In this document: in pieces, positions 33,382 through 42,723 of the stretch | Layout of the letters: each line of letters begins with the position of its first letter | Numbering within the stretch: the first letter of the stretch is position 1 | DNA from: Casp-actino8 sp032118015 | GTDB taxonomy: Bacteria > Actinomycetota > Acidimicrobiia > Acidimicrobiales > Ilumatobacteraceae | Assembly (NCBI GenBank): GCA_032118015.1 | Contig: JAULYE010000010.1 | Span: 24,611-88,610, forward strand | Reading direction: 5' to 3' | DNA: 64,000 bases | Notes under the pieces: generated by a model | What the model saw: the letters and a program-made list of their open reading frames with translations, nothing else | Database searches by the model: none | Told to the model about the DNA's origin: nothing | Translations under genes and position numbers: made by a program

Positions 33382-34307
33382 CATCACCGTTACGTTCTGC
33401 TCAACCAATCGCAGGTGGACGACCGATGGCCTCTGTCGTGATCCCTGTGCACAATGGCGCGGCAACGATCGGTCTGCAACTCAATGCACTCCTGGCACAG
33501 GATGTCGCGACCTCATGGGAGATCGTGATTGCTGACAATGGCTCTACGGATGGCACCCGTTCTGTCGTCGAGTCACATCGGATCACGAACAGGGTTCCCA
33601 TCCGCATCGTCGAGGCCTCTCAGGTTCGTGGCGCCAATCATGCTCGAAATCGTGGTGTCGAGGAAGCGCGAGCGGATGTGATCGTTTTCTGTGACTGTGA
33701 TGACGAGGTGCGCCCAGGCTGGCTTGCTGCACATATCGACGCCTTGTCAATCACCCGCAGTGCCATCACTGCAGGGCCCGTCGTGATCGATCGGATCAAC
33801 AGTCTGCAGGCACAACGTCAGTCCAACGGACTCGTTGCTCCGGGTATTGCCGGCGATGTGCAGTTCGGTTGGGGTGCAAACTTCGGCTTTCATCGCAGCG
33901 TCTGGGAGCGCTGCGGACGATTTGACCCGGATTTCCTCTACGGGTTCGATGAGATCGAATTCATGGTGCGGGCACAGAGATCTGGTGCGCAGTTCGTCTG
34001 GCTCGAAGACGCCATCGTCGACTACAGGATTCCGAGTTCTGTGTGGAACGTGATCCGGAAATACTTTCGACAGGGTCAGATGTATCCACGCATCACCACT
34101 CTGCATCCAGATGTCTTCACGCCTCTGACGCTGTGGGGTGCGCTGATGAATGTACGTCGCGCAGGCGTGCGCATTGTCAAATCGGTGCTCCGGGCTCGAC
34201 GTCATAACGCAATTGCAACGTTTGCTTACCACTACGGGATCTTTGTTGGGATCCTTGGTTCACGAATTCGACGCCGAACACGGCACAAGCTTTTACCACG
34301 TCACTGA
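33378..34307 (+). CDS. Glycosyltransferase family 2
   Basis: A 309-aa GT-A-fold transferase. The nucleotide-binding start is ASVVIPVHNGAATIG, the acidic pocket is ADNGSTDGT, the DxD-type motif is FCDCDDE and the acceptor region is GWGANFGFHR...GFDEIEF. No transmembrane helix is obvious, so it is a soluble cytoplasmic enzyme that adds a sugar to a surface polysaccharide. The ATGA overlap with the phosphodiesterase-like gene indicates co-translation. The sugar is unknown. Confidence 0.82.
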   Translation: MTSPLRSAQPIAGGRPMASVVIPVHNGAATIGLQLNALLAQDVATSWEIVIADNGSTDGTRSVVESHRITNRVPIRIVEASQVRGANHARNRGVEEARADVIVFCDCDDEVRPGWLAAHIDALSITRSAITAGPVVIDRINSLQAQRQSNGLVAPGIAGDVQFGWGANFGFHRSVWERCGRFDPDFLYGFDEIEFMVRAQRSGAQFVWLEDAIVDYRIPSSVWNVIRKYFRQGQMYPRITTLHPDVFTPLTLWGALMNVRRAGVRIVKSVLRARRHNAIATFAYHYGIFVGILGSRIRRRTRHKLLPRH

Positions 34308-34326
34308 TAGTTGAGTGTGAAGCGCA

Positions 34327-36441
34327 TCAGCTCGGCGTGATGAACGACCACACGCCGCCACCTGCATCAGTTCGACCAGTTGCGTTGACGGCTCGAACCT
34401 GCCAGTAGTAGCGAGTGTTGGCGCGTAACACAGGTGTGGTGTAATAGGTGCCTGTCACGCTCGTCCATGATCGGCAGCGGCTCGATGTCGACAGGCATAC
34501 TTCATAGCGGTCTGCGTACGGCGAGGCATCCCATTCGAGTGTGTAGGTCGGTCCATTGAGGGTTGTCGCAGCAGCGATCGGCACAGACTTGCTGAACACG
34601 CCCGGCATCGGAGGAGTGAATCGCAGTGACACTGTGGTCGAGACCGTTCCGCCACCCGCATCCATCAGGGTGACCGTGACAGGGAACGTCCCAAAGACGG
34701 TGGGAACACCACGAATGGCATTTCCCACCAACGTGAGTCCGTCGGGAAGCGCTGTCGAGGTCCATGTGTATGGCTGCACACCACCACGACCCGACAGGGA
34801 CAGAGCGAAGTTCGTCATCGCTCGCTGGGGTCGCGGTGCTCGAACAGATAGTGACGGTAATGAGACGCGCATCGACCATGTGCTACCAGCGTTGGCGAGT
34901 GTCGTACCGACGGAGTTGCCCGCGCGCACCTGCCAGTAGTAGCGGCTGTTGTTGCGCAGAAGGGGTGTCACGTAGCTGGTGTCGGTGACTCGCACCCACG
35001 ACGAACAACGCGATGAGGTCGCGAAGCACACCTCATACCATTGAGCACCCGTCGAGGCATTCCAAGTCAACGTGACTCGGGATTGGGAGACCGTTGCGCC
35101 GCTCGATGCCGGGTTTGTCTTGCCGAAGGCTGCTGGCGGGGTCGGTGGCGGCGGCGGAAGCGTCTCGGTGGGAACGACGAGAAGTTTGTTTGGTGAATTC
35201 GTTCCCGCATTCGTGACGAGACCAGTCGAGGCACTCGTGGTCAACGACTGGACGATCTGTGCTGGGGTTGCCGTGGGATTGGCGCCAAGGATGAGAGCTA
35301 CGACACCGGCCACATGTGGTGATGCCATCGACGTTCCGCTCAGCGTCTCTGTTGCAGTCGCTGAGTAGGGGTAGGCCGCTTCGATGGCCTGTCCGGGCGC
35401 AAAGATATCGACACACGATCCGTAGTTCGAGAAACCGGTACGTGCATCTGACGAGGTTGTCGCTCCAACTGCCACTGCTAGGGCAGATGACGATGGTGTG
35501 TACTCGCAGGCGTCGTCATTTTCGTTTCCTGCGGCCACGACGACTGTCACACCAGAGGCGACCAAGTTATTGATCGCAGTGTCGAGGATCTCGCTCGTTC
35601 CTTCTGCTCCCAAACTCATGTTGACGACAGACGGACCAGAGGCCTGTGATGCAATCCAGTTGAGACCGGCGACGACATCAGAGAGGTATCCGCCGCCGCC
35701 ACAGCCGAGAACACGCACGGGCACGAGCGTTGCCAACTTGGCAACTCCCCATGTGGTACCTGCAGCGGAACTCGCAACGTGTGTGCCATGGCCGTTGCAG
35801 TCATTGGTTCCCCAACCGTCGTACACAGTCGTGAACCCGGACGCCATGCGATTGGCGAAATCGACGTGCCATCCGTAGATGCCAGTGTCGACGATGTACA
35901 CATCCACACCCTCACCTGCGGTGTCCGGGTAGGTGAAACTCGAGTTCAAGGGCAGATTCGGCTGATCGATACGGTCGAGGTTCCACGGGGGACTGGATTG
36001 GGAGGCAGCCACGGTGAACATGCGGTTGGGTTCGACGGCCAGGACGCTCGGATCCTGGGCGATCTCGATCGCCTCTGTTGCGGTGGCTTCAACGGTGAGG
36101 GCGGGCACGACGTCGGTGAAGACCTCCGTCACCTCCACGTCGTCGACAACCACGAGTTCACGGGTTTCAGCGGCGACGTTCGTGCCCGGTTCGTAGAGAA
36201 CCACATATTCGGACGTCGCAGTCGGACCGACCTCGGGAGCCGGTTCCGGGGGAAGCGTGGTGTCGAGCGGGGGCGCTGATGAAGCGACGGGCGCGACCGT
36301 GGACTCGGTGACGTTAGGGGATTCGACGAGGACAGAGGTCTCTGTCGGGGTCGATGTGTCCGTCGGGACAGCAGCCGAGGCCATCTGGGGAACGAACATC
36401 ATGATGGCTAGCGCCGGAATCGCCCAGTGTGACCTTTTCAT
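34327..36441 (-). CDS. Secreted subtilisin-like serine protease with Fn3 domains
   Basis: A 704-aa protein with a signal peptide (residues 1-23), a Thr/Glu-rich stretch and an I9-type propeptide (about 75-145). The S8 catalytic domain has Asp185 (YIVDTGIYG), His218 (NGHGTHVA), Asn306 (AAGNEND) and Ser371 (SGTSMASPHVAG). A Pro linker is followed by a fibronectin-III-like domain, an Ig-like putative sugar-binding domain (about 535-615) and a second Fn3-like domain very similar to the first (WYEVC..SSRC.SW, RYYWQVRA). All catalytic residues are present. It would be self-processed outside the cell. The start follows a -10 box by 7 nt (leaderless). Confidence 0.9.
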   Translation of the reverse strand: MKRSHWAIPALAIMMFVPQMASAAVPTDTSTPTETSVLVESPNVTESTVAPVASSAPPLDTTLPPEPAPEVGPTATSEYVVLYEPGTNVAAETRELVVVDDVEVTEVFTDVVPALTVEATATEAIEIAQDPSVLAVEPNRMFTVAASQSSPPWNLDRIDQPNLPLNSSFTYPDTAGEGVDVYIVDTGIYGWHVDFANRMASGFTTVYDGWGTNDCNGHGTHVASSAAGTTWGVAKLATLVPVRVLGCGGGGYLSDVVAGLNWIASQASGPSVVNMSLGAEGTSEILDTAINNLVASGVTVVVAAGNENDDACEYTPSSSALAVAVGATTSSDARTGFSNYGSCVDIFAPGQAIEAAYPYSATATETLSGTSMASPHVAGVVALILGANPTATPAQIVQSLTTSASTGLVTNAGTNSPNKLLVVPTETLPPPPPTPPAAFGKTNPASSGATVSQSRVTLTWNASTGAQWYEVCFATSSRCSSWVRVTDTSYVTPLLRNNSRYYWQVRAGNSVGTTLANAGSTWSMRVSLPSLSVRAPRPQRAMTNFALSLSGRGGVQPYTWTSTALPDGLTLVGNAIRGVPTVFGTFPVTVTLMDAGGGTVSTTVSLRFTPPMPGVFSKSVPIAAATTLNGPTYTLEWDASPYADRYEVCLSTSSRCRSWTSVTGTYYTTPVLRANTRYYWQVRAVNATGRTDAGGGVWSFITPS

Positions 36442-36448
36442 GGACCGA

Positions 36449-36454
36449 AGCCTA
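36449..36454 (-). promoter_or_regulatory. -10 box TAGGCT, leaderless start of the protease
   Basis: On the minus strand TAGGCT is followed by 7 nt and the ATG at 36441, with no ribosome binding site between them. Confidence 0.55.
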
Positions 36455-36562
36455 TTCCTTGAAGTCGGTCATAACGATATGACAAGCGTCCAATTTCGAC
36501 AGTCTCTGACCAGGCTCGGAGACCGCTGACGGTTCGCTCGGGGTTCCGCCCTCAGAGGCCTG

Positions 36563-37099
36563 TCACCGGGTGAGGCGTTGCCGCAGGATCAAAAGTTGCC
36601 TGCGGAGCATGATCCCGTCGCCTGGTCCGAGTAGGCAACGGTCGACAGCGGCGCCGCCGGGCACGGATACCCGCGAGCGCATCCGGGTCACCAGGCGTGT
36701 GCCGGCCGGATCGTCCCACAACTCATAGGCGAGAGTGAAACACAGGCGATGTGCCAAACGGCCCTTCGGTACGACGCGCAACACGAACGCCCGTGGCGGC
36801 TCGACAATCACGGCTTCGAAGTCGATCGGCCCACCGGGTACGGAGGATCCGCTGTGGACGTCCTGCCATTCGGGGTTGATCGTGCGAGCGCTCCGACGGC
36901 CCAGGTTGTCAATCCAGTCGTAGCTGTACCAGCCGGCCCGGCCGAACCCCATCTGGCGAATCCACGGGAAGACGTCCTGGGCAGGTGCAGGCAACGTGAT
37001 GCAGCGGGTCGCAACAACACGCGCATCAGGGCACAGGTCGTCGCCGACTACAGGCCCTGCGATCTCGTCGGGCGTCGCGCCCCAGTGCTGGAGAATCAC
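36563..37099 (-). CDS. SRPBCC (START-fold) small-molecule-binding protein
   Basis: A 178-aa protein of the polyketide-cyclase/SRPBCC class. The segment LPAPAQDVFPWIRQMGFGRAGWYSYDW is characteristic of an actinobacterial subgroup, here given in two overlapping parts: LPAPAQDVFPWI and GFGRAGWYSYDW. The domain continues through PRAFVLRVVPKGRL to a basic end. It probably binds a hydrophobic ligand; no enzyme activity can be assigned. The GTG start overlaps the stop of the membrane-protein gene upstream (GTGA), so the two are co-translated. Confidence 0.7.
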   Translation of the reverse strand: MILQHWGATPDEIAGPVVGDDLCPDARVVATRCITLPAPAQDVFPWIRQMGFGRAGWYSYDWIDNLGRRSARTINPEWQDVHSGSSVPGGPIDFEAVIVEPPRAFVLRVVPKGRLAHRLCFTLAYELWDDPAGTRLVTRMRSRVSVPGGAAVDRCLLGPGDGIMLRRQLLILRQRLTR

Positions 37100-37611
37100 G
37101 CGGACTGATCCAGGGAGCGATCAGCTGTTCGCGGCCATATCAGCCACAGAATCCACGCGGCCATCACGCCACGCACAGTCCAGGCCAAGGTGCGCACCAA
37201 GTTCGCCGTCATCAGGCGATCGTGCACGGCGGCATCGTAACCATCGGCGAGGTCACCGTGCGCCGGAGCAGACCAGAATCCGCTGATCACGAGGACGACG
37301 GCCATTGCCGCGGCACCAATCAGCACAGGTATCTGCAGGTCATGGCGCCCTCCGAGGAAGGCCAACCACATCAGAGCCAACAGAGTGAGACCTTCGATGA
37401 GCCAGGGCACAGCCAGAAGCGGTCCGATGCGGTCGACGTGCGCTGCCTGGTACTGCGCATAGGTGTCGGCGCCGACTTCAGCGAACAGCGGGTAGTGAAC
37501 CGTGTGGATGGTCCAGATCATCCCGACCATGAACCATGTCGCCACCACGTGGGTTATGACGAGGATTCGTTCCTGGGCAGGAGAGATCTGGACAGGAGAA
37601 CGTGACCTCAT
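37096..37611 (-). CDS. Four-helix membrane protein (DUF1772/anthrone-oxygenase-like pattern)
   Basis: A 171-aa protein with four hydrophobic helices. In the first loop it has the sequence IHTVHYPLFAEVGADTYAQYQAAH, seen in two parts (IHTVHYPLF and YAQYQAAHVDRI); this is the pattern of small membrane proteins related to DUF1772. The start is uncertain: the ATG at 37611 gives the best-fitting protein, but no ribosome binding site is seen and the frame is open further upstream. Its stop overlaps the SRPBCC gene, suggesting a joint function at the membrane. Confidence 0.6.
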   Translation of the reverse strand: MRSRSPVQISPAQERILVITHVVATWFMVGMIWTIHTVHYPLFAEVGADTYAQYQAAHVDRIGPLLAVPWLIEGLTLLALMWLAFLGGRHDLQIPVLIGAAAMAVVLVISGFWSAPAHGDLADGYDAAVHDRLMTANLVRTLAWTVRGVMAAWILWLIWPRTADRSLDQSA

Positions 37612-37736
37612 GGGGCAGAGTTGAACGTCGACATGGTGAGAATCGACATGGTGATCATCGATTCCTTCGGTGCGGCTCATCAGCGACAGCGTAGGTTTGT
37701 CGTCGACAGCCAAAACAACTGCCGAGGCCCGAGCTG

Positions 37737-38735
37737 TCAGCGGCTTTCGATGGCTTCGATGGCCAAGTTGGTTAGTGTCGTGTCGTCGAGATCCCGAGGA
37801 CCGCAGGCCGCAACCACGGCGCTTCGTCCGTCGAAGTCGACGTAGGCCGTGCGACCGCACGGGTACACACCGATCGAGTGGCGGGCACCATCGACGATCA
37901 CTGGCTGTGTCGTGACGTCACCAGGCTCGGCGAGTCGGGCGGTGAGGACACGATTGGCCACAGTGTTCGAGAACACGTCGACCCACAAGAAAGCATCTTC
38001 ACCTTCGAGATTTTGAGGGGAGGGTTCGTAGTTGATGGTCCACTGACAATTGCCATCGTCGTATGTCAGAGCGACAACAGAGTCGTACTGTTCGATCGGG
38101 AAACCATAAGAGCTTGCGATCGACGCGTTGGGCAGAAGATCCGAGCACCCGTCCTCGTCGGTCAGCGGAAACACTCCGCATTTCACACCGTCGGCTCGAA
38201 AGCGTGGAGTCTCGCCGGCTAGGCGGGCAAAGTACGTGCTGCCGAGAAGGTCGGTGAGGTTGGCAGAAGCCGACGCCAGACTCTCCGGGTTGGTGTCGGG
38301 CTGCAATACATCCGCGAGGCGCGAGTTTTCGTCCATCTCGAATATCCGCAATTGTTCGATGACGACATCCGAATAGCCCATGGTGCTCTTCAGCTGCTGC
38401 TCACCGAGATCGAAGTTGTCCTTCAGCAACTCGAGCAGCAGCTTGGTTTCAGATGGGGCAACTCCGATGAGAAGGTCGAGAGTGGCGGCCAGGCTCGGCG
38501 AAAGATGCAGGATCAAGTTGGCGAATGTTCCTTCGCGCAAGCCCGCGAATTGCGCGCCGGCAATGTCGCCCATCATCGTTCCCATACCGTCGCAGTAGGC
38601 CTCATTCACGCCGTCATCGGAGTACGACCGAATGATGCCCAATGTTGCGGCGACCGCCGCCAATGTTGCAACCACGGCAACAGCGACCCTGCGACGGTGG
38701 TTGTTGGACCCAGGTGTCGTTGATGTGGGGGTCAT
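37737..38735 (-). CDS. Secreted or membrane-anchored protein of unknown function
   Basis: A 332-aa protein with a basic N-terminus (HRRR), one hydrophobic helix (residues about 17-36) and an extracytoplasmic part with several Cys. The last 90 residues (LWVDVFSNTVANRVL to the end) resemble the DUF3558-like lipoprotein pattern, with VYPCGRTAYV, but there is no lipobox Cys. Its start codon overlaps the stop of the 1225-aa gene (ATGA), so the two proteins are made together and probably work together outside the cell. I cannot name a function. Confidence 0.6.
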   Translation of the reverse strand: MTPTSTTPGSNNHRRRVAVAVVATLAAVAATLGIIRSYSDDGVNEAYCDGMGTMMGDIAGAQFAGLREGTFANLILHLSPSLAATLDLLIGVAPSETKLLLELLKDNFDLGEQQLKSTMGYSDVVIEQLRIFEMDENSRLADVLQPDTNPESLASASANLTDLLGSTYFARLAGETPRFRADGVKCGVFPLTDEDGCSDLLPNASIASSYGFPIEQYDSVVALTYDDGNCQWTINYEPSPQNLEGEDAFLWVDVFSNTVANRVLTARLAEPGDVTTQPVIVDGARHSIGVYPCGRTAYVDFDGRSAVVAACGPRDLDDTTLTNLAIEAIESR

Positions 38736-41700
38736 GATTCAGTGACGGGCGCGCAGGGGAATGGGGTACGGGCACAGTAGGTCTGCACGCCATCGACGCC
38801 GTTCTGGCGAACCCAGTTGGAAAAGCGCGGCCGCTGCGCCTCGACACGAGCCCAGGCGATGTTGACCATCTCATCGAACGACTTGCGCATGTAGTACTCG
38901 TCGCCTTGAGGCCCGGTCGAAATGTCGCTCAACTTGAGTGGCAGTCCAACGTCGTTCCCATCTTTGTCGAGACCTGGCGTGGAGAGTGGATTCTCACGAC
39001 ACTCGATCGAGATGTTGGGAACGATGTTGCTTTCGAGGGCGAGCGCTGCGAGAAGTTGCTCAGTGTTCAACGACTCGTAGGTGGGAAGCTCGGCGCAGTC
39101 GAACAACACCACGACGAGGTTCTCAATGTCCGTCAGGACAGTGTTCTTCCCAATGCTGAATTCACGCTCCACGAATTTGTAGAAGGTGTCGTCGCCCGGA
39201 CCTCCGGAGATTTCGCCACCGGCAGCGGTGCCAGAGACGATCTTGTCGTCACCACCACCACCACTGATCTTGTTATTGCCCTGGAACGAGACGAGCTCGT
39301 CATCACCTTCGCCACCGTCCATCTCGTCATCTCCATCACCGCTGTCGATGCGGTCGGCACCGTCGCCGCCATTGACCTTGTCGCCGCCAGCACCCGAGGA
39401 CACGATGTCGTCTCCGCCACCGGTGTTGATCTCCTTGCCACCTTCTGGGACATCGACAATGTCGTCGTTGTCGGTGGTTTCGATGACTTCCAGCTCGCCA
39501 TCTTGTTGTTCAGCAGGCGTACTGGCGACTTCTACAAGCACTCCACCACCAGGCAGGGTGGTCGTGGTCGACGTCGTCGTGGGCGACGGCGCCAAACCAG
39601 GCTCCGTCGTTGTCGGAGCAGACGTCGTCGGTGCTGTCGTCGGGGAACTCGTGGTCGACGTCACCGTCGGAGTCACCGTCAACGTTCCAGCGACGAACGT
39701 GATCGTGTAGTTGGTCGACGTCGGCCCTGTCGCCGAACAGGTGATCTGGTAAGTCCCGGCAGCAGCATCTGCACCAACGGTCGAACACGCCACTCCAGAA
39801 ATCAGAGCAGGATCCACGCCTGTGACTGTGAAGTCGAGGAAGGGGTTCGGGGAACCCTGTGGGCGCCTGTAGGAGTCGGCTCGGATCGTCACCGGCACGG
39901 GTGTGATGGTCAACGTGCCGGGGCGGTACTCGACTCTTTTGTAGTTGACGCTCGTCTGACCGCTACACACGATCTGGTTGGCGTACGTGCCAATCGGGGT
40001 GGTGCGCGATGCGCCGGTACAACGTAGGGTTCCGTTCATATTGGCCGAAAGGTTCTCGACCTCACCCACGAGTTGCGTCGGGAAAGCGGTCGAGACGGTG
40101 CCGTAACTACGCGTCACAGGCTCTGCTACAACGCGCATACGCCGGGTGATGATCAGCGTTTGGTCAGTCTTCGGCGAGTTGTTGGAACGATCTGAAATGA
40201 CCTCGATGTTGAAGGGGATCGACTCTGGAATGAGATCCGATCGATGCAACGTACGAACGACCAGCGTGCGGGTCACGACTCCTGAGCCAGTGCCATCTTC
40301 AGTGGGGACGATGATGTCGACGAGGTCGGAGTTGGGGGCTTGGCCATCGACGTTGAATCTGTATTCGATTCCCTCATCCAATTTGTCTAGAAGTCCAGAG
40401 CCGGTGACACGCAGGGTCACCGTTGCAGCCGCACGTGGTGACGTGTTTTGGAGAACCACATCGAATTCGCGCTCGACGTATTCAGGTGCTGCGCCAGTTG
40501 TGCCTGGCTCAGCGGGGTCCTTGAACAGCTCGACCGTACGGGTGGTGCGACCAGAAATCTCCACGAGAGGGGGGCAGAGGCGCTCGAAGACTTTTGACGA
40601 GATGGACACGGCCCCAGCGTCGGTAGCTCGTGTCAGTGTGGCCTTGTAATAACGATCACGGTCGGTTTCAGTCACCGGCCAGGTGATCTGACCAAGACCG
40701 TCTGCGACAACGGGGACATTGTCATGGAGAACGACTTCGTCGTTGCCACTCCACGATGAATAGACCGACAATAGATACGTCGCTCCAGGAAGGAGATTCC
40801 AAGCTTCGACGACCGGATCACAGACTTTGGGGCTGTTGCTCGGCTGCATCCACAGGATCTCCGAATCGTAGAAGTCACGCATCTGGAGGACACCCCGGCT
40901 GTCCTTGGCCACGTTGGCCGTCACCGTTGCGGTCGTCTTGGTCGAGCCAACAGTCAGCTCGACGGTGAAGGTGTCCGTTGTGGCGGTGTTGCCCGAACCC
41001 CTGCCATCGTGGGTGTACGTCAAGTTACGTCCAGATGTCGTGGCGTCACCCGCCTTGGCTCCTGAAGCACGTAGTGACCACCCGTCCTCACAGAGGCTCT
41101 TGCCGTCGATAGTGGAAGGAAGGATTTCCACGGTCGCAGAACCAGCAAAATCGACGTTGAAACTGAGATTGGAGATGGTCGGGACGGAACACGTGGGAGC
41201 CACGTCGATCGTGATGCTCACCGACTTGGTGACCGATGCACCAGTGCGCGAGTCAGTGACGGTGTAGCTGAAAGTGACGGTCTTGGTTGCGGTCACCGAC
41301 TCAGAGGGGCGGAACTCGAGATTACGGGAATTACTGGCATTCACCTGAACGGCCCCGTCAGCGCCAGACCAGTTGTGGGTCACTGAAACGGTGGCGCCAG
41401 TCGGCACCTTCAGATCCTTTGCGATGTCGATATCGAAGACACCATCGATCGCAACGGAACCGGAGATGTCAGAGGCCTCGAGGTCGTCAGCGAGGACGTC
41501 GACAGTGCGGCTCGTGGCGGTACCGAGGTTGTAGTTCCCACTTTCGTTGTTGGGCCTGGAAATCGAGATAGTGAACGACGTGTCAGCAGCAGCGAACGTC
41601 GTGTTTTCACAGGTGGTGGCCGTGAACGTGACCTGACTCTGACCGTTCGGAATGGTGACGGCACCACCGGAGACATTGTCCAGTTTTGCGACAGCGCTAC

Positions 41701-42409
41701 CCGTGCAGTTTCCGCTCAAACCGCCGACGTTCACCTTGGCTGAGGCTGTGAGTGTGCGCGATGCCTTCACCGTGAACGTGATGGTGTTGCCGGTCAAGTC
41801 GCCTTCGTTGACCGAGCTCCCCGATGCTTCGAGAGTAATGACCGGAGTAGGTGGCAATGTGGTGGTTGTCGTCGTCGTGGTGGGTGCGACAGTTGTGGTG
41901 GTAGTCGTCGTCGTGGTAGTCGTTGTTGTGGTGGTCGTTGTCGGTGGCGCAACGTCATCGTTGGTGATCGTGAACGTTGCTGATGACCCTGCGGTGTACG
42001 AGTCGTTGTTCTTTGCCGTCACTGCGATGGTGATGGTCTCATCGGACTCGACGACCGAGTCATCGCAGATGGTGAGGTTGAATGGACGAGAAGTGTGATT
42101 GTCGAAGGTCACCGATCCAGGTGTGATGTAGTCGACACCGGAGGTGCACGAAGAGCCTCCGGTTGCGCCGCTGACCGAAAGGGTGACGTCGGCTGTGATG
42201 GCGGCCGCAGCCGTCAAGGTGAATGTTCGGGTGCCCGCACTTGCTTCAGATGCAGAGTTTCCCGAAGGACTGACACTGACAGCCGGGTCTCCCGCTTTCG
42301 CATCGACCGAGACGACATCGCCGACCCACAGAGTCGTGACAGCCATCGCCGCAATCACGCTCGATGCAATTGTTCGCTTCCGCCGAATACTCGCCACTGG
42401 ATGATTCAC
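38732..42409 (-). CDS. Giant secreted protein with Calx-beta, MBG-like and RTX-like repeats
   Basis: A 1225-aa exported protein. It has a signal peptide (about 1-38), a Calx-beta domain (about 40-150), a Thr-only linker (about 155-185), a second Calx-beta domain (to about 310), cadherin/He_PIG-like domains (to about 500), further beta-domains, two MBG-like repeats (about 785-905, each with GTLT(I/V)TP), another Thr-rich linker and a block of glycine-aspartate nonapeptides (about 990-1075, such as GDGADRIDS and GEGDDELVS) that bind calcium in RTX proteins. The C-terminal 150 residues are a separate domain with several Cys. It has no sorting signal. It is probably a calcium-dependent adhesin or matrix protein. 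Confidence 0.8.
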   Translation of the reverse strand: MNHPVASIRRKRTIASSVIAAMAVTTLWVGDVVSVDAKAGDPAVSVSPSGNSASEASAGTRTFTLTAAAAITADVTLSVSGATGGSSCTSGVDYITPGSVTFDNHTSRPFNLTICDDSVVESDETITIAVTAKNNDSYTAGSSATFTITNDDVAPPTTTTTTTTTTTTTTTTTVAPTTTTTTTTLPPTPVITLEASGSSVNEGDLTGNTITFTVKASRTLTASAKVNVGGLSGNCTGSAVAKLDNVSGGAVTIPNGQSQVTFTATTCENTTFAAADTSFTISISRPNNESGNYNLGTATSRTVDVLADDLEASDISGSVAIDGVFDIDIAKDLKVPTGATVSVTHNWSGADGAVQVNASNSRNLEFRPSESVTATKTVTFSYTVTDSRTGASVTKSVSITIDVAPTCSVPTISNLSFNVDFAGSATVEILPSTIDGKSLCEDGWSLRASGAKAGDATTSGRNLTYTHDGRGSGNTATTDTFTVELTVGSTKTTATVTANVAKDSRGVLQMRDFYDSEILWMQPSNSPKVCDPVVEAWNLLPGATYLLSVYSSWSGNDEVVLHDNVPVVADGLGQITWPVTETDRDRYYKATLTRATDAGAVSISSKVFERLCPPLVEISGRTTRTVELFKDPAEPGTTGAAPEYVEREFDVVLQNTSPRAAATVTLRVTGSGLLDKLDEGIEYRFNVDGQAPNSDLVDIIVPTEDGTGSGVVTRTLVVRTLHRSDLIPESIPFNIEVISDRSNNSPKTDQTLIITRRMRVVAEPVTRSYGTVSTAFPTQLVGEVENLSANMNGTLRCTGASRTTPIGTYANQIVCSGQTSVNYKRVEYRPGTLTITPVPVTIRADSYRRPQGSPNPFLDFTVTGVDPALISGVACSTVGADAAAGTYQITCSATGPTSTNYTITFVAGTLTVTPTVTSTTSSPTTAPTTSAPTTTEPGLAPSPTTTSTTTTLPGGGVLVEVASTPAEQQDGELEVIETTDNDDIVDVPEGGKEINTGGGDDIVSSGAGGDKVNGGDGADRIDSGDGDDEMDGGEGDDELVSFQGNNKISGGGGDDKIVSGTAAGGEISGGPGDDTFYKFVEREFSIGKNTVLTDIENLVVVLFDCAELPTYESLNTEQLLAALALESNIVPNISIECRENPLSTPGLDKDGNDVGLPLKLSDISTGPQGDEYYMRKSFDEMVNIAWARVEAQRPRFSNWVRQNGVDGVQTYCARTPFPCAPVTES

Positions 42410-42723
42410 ATTCCCACCTTTTAGCGGTGGAGAGAGCTCGCCCTCCCATTCGCTATGACAAACTCTTCCAGTGGATTGTACGGACGGTTCATCTTGCTAT
42501 TTTCCTGACATAATCGTGATCGGCGTAACGTTTTAGTACTCAACAGGCAGTGTCGATGGTGGTCGTCAGTTCGACAACGACGCTTTGGATGTGTGGAATA
42601 AGGGAATAGTGCGGTTCCCGACCAGGCAATCGGAAGGAGAACCCTGAGCTCCTAACTGTGCAACATACATAATGATGGAAGAAATTTTCATGAAATGTAC
42701 ATTCGGGCACCTTCATAGACCCC
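42410..42723. other. Intergenic stretch between two minus-strand genes
   Basis: These 314 bp are richer in A+T than the surroundings. No convincing gene or RNA is visible. They should contain the promoter of the 1225-aa gene; ACCTTTTAGCGGTGG lies just upstream of its start. ATTTTCATGAAAT near 42690 is a short palindrome that could belong to the terminator of the sugar dehydrogenase gene. Confidence 0.4.

Noticed and set aside
39186..39710. Plus-strand frame rich in Pro and Ser opposite the RTX repeats
   Set aside because: It is the reverse reading of Gly-Asp repeats and Thr linkers, with low complexity, no start signals and no motif.
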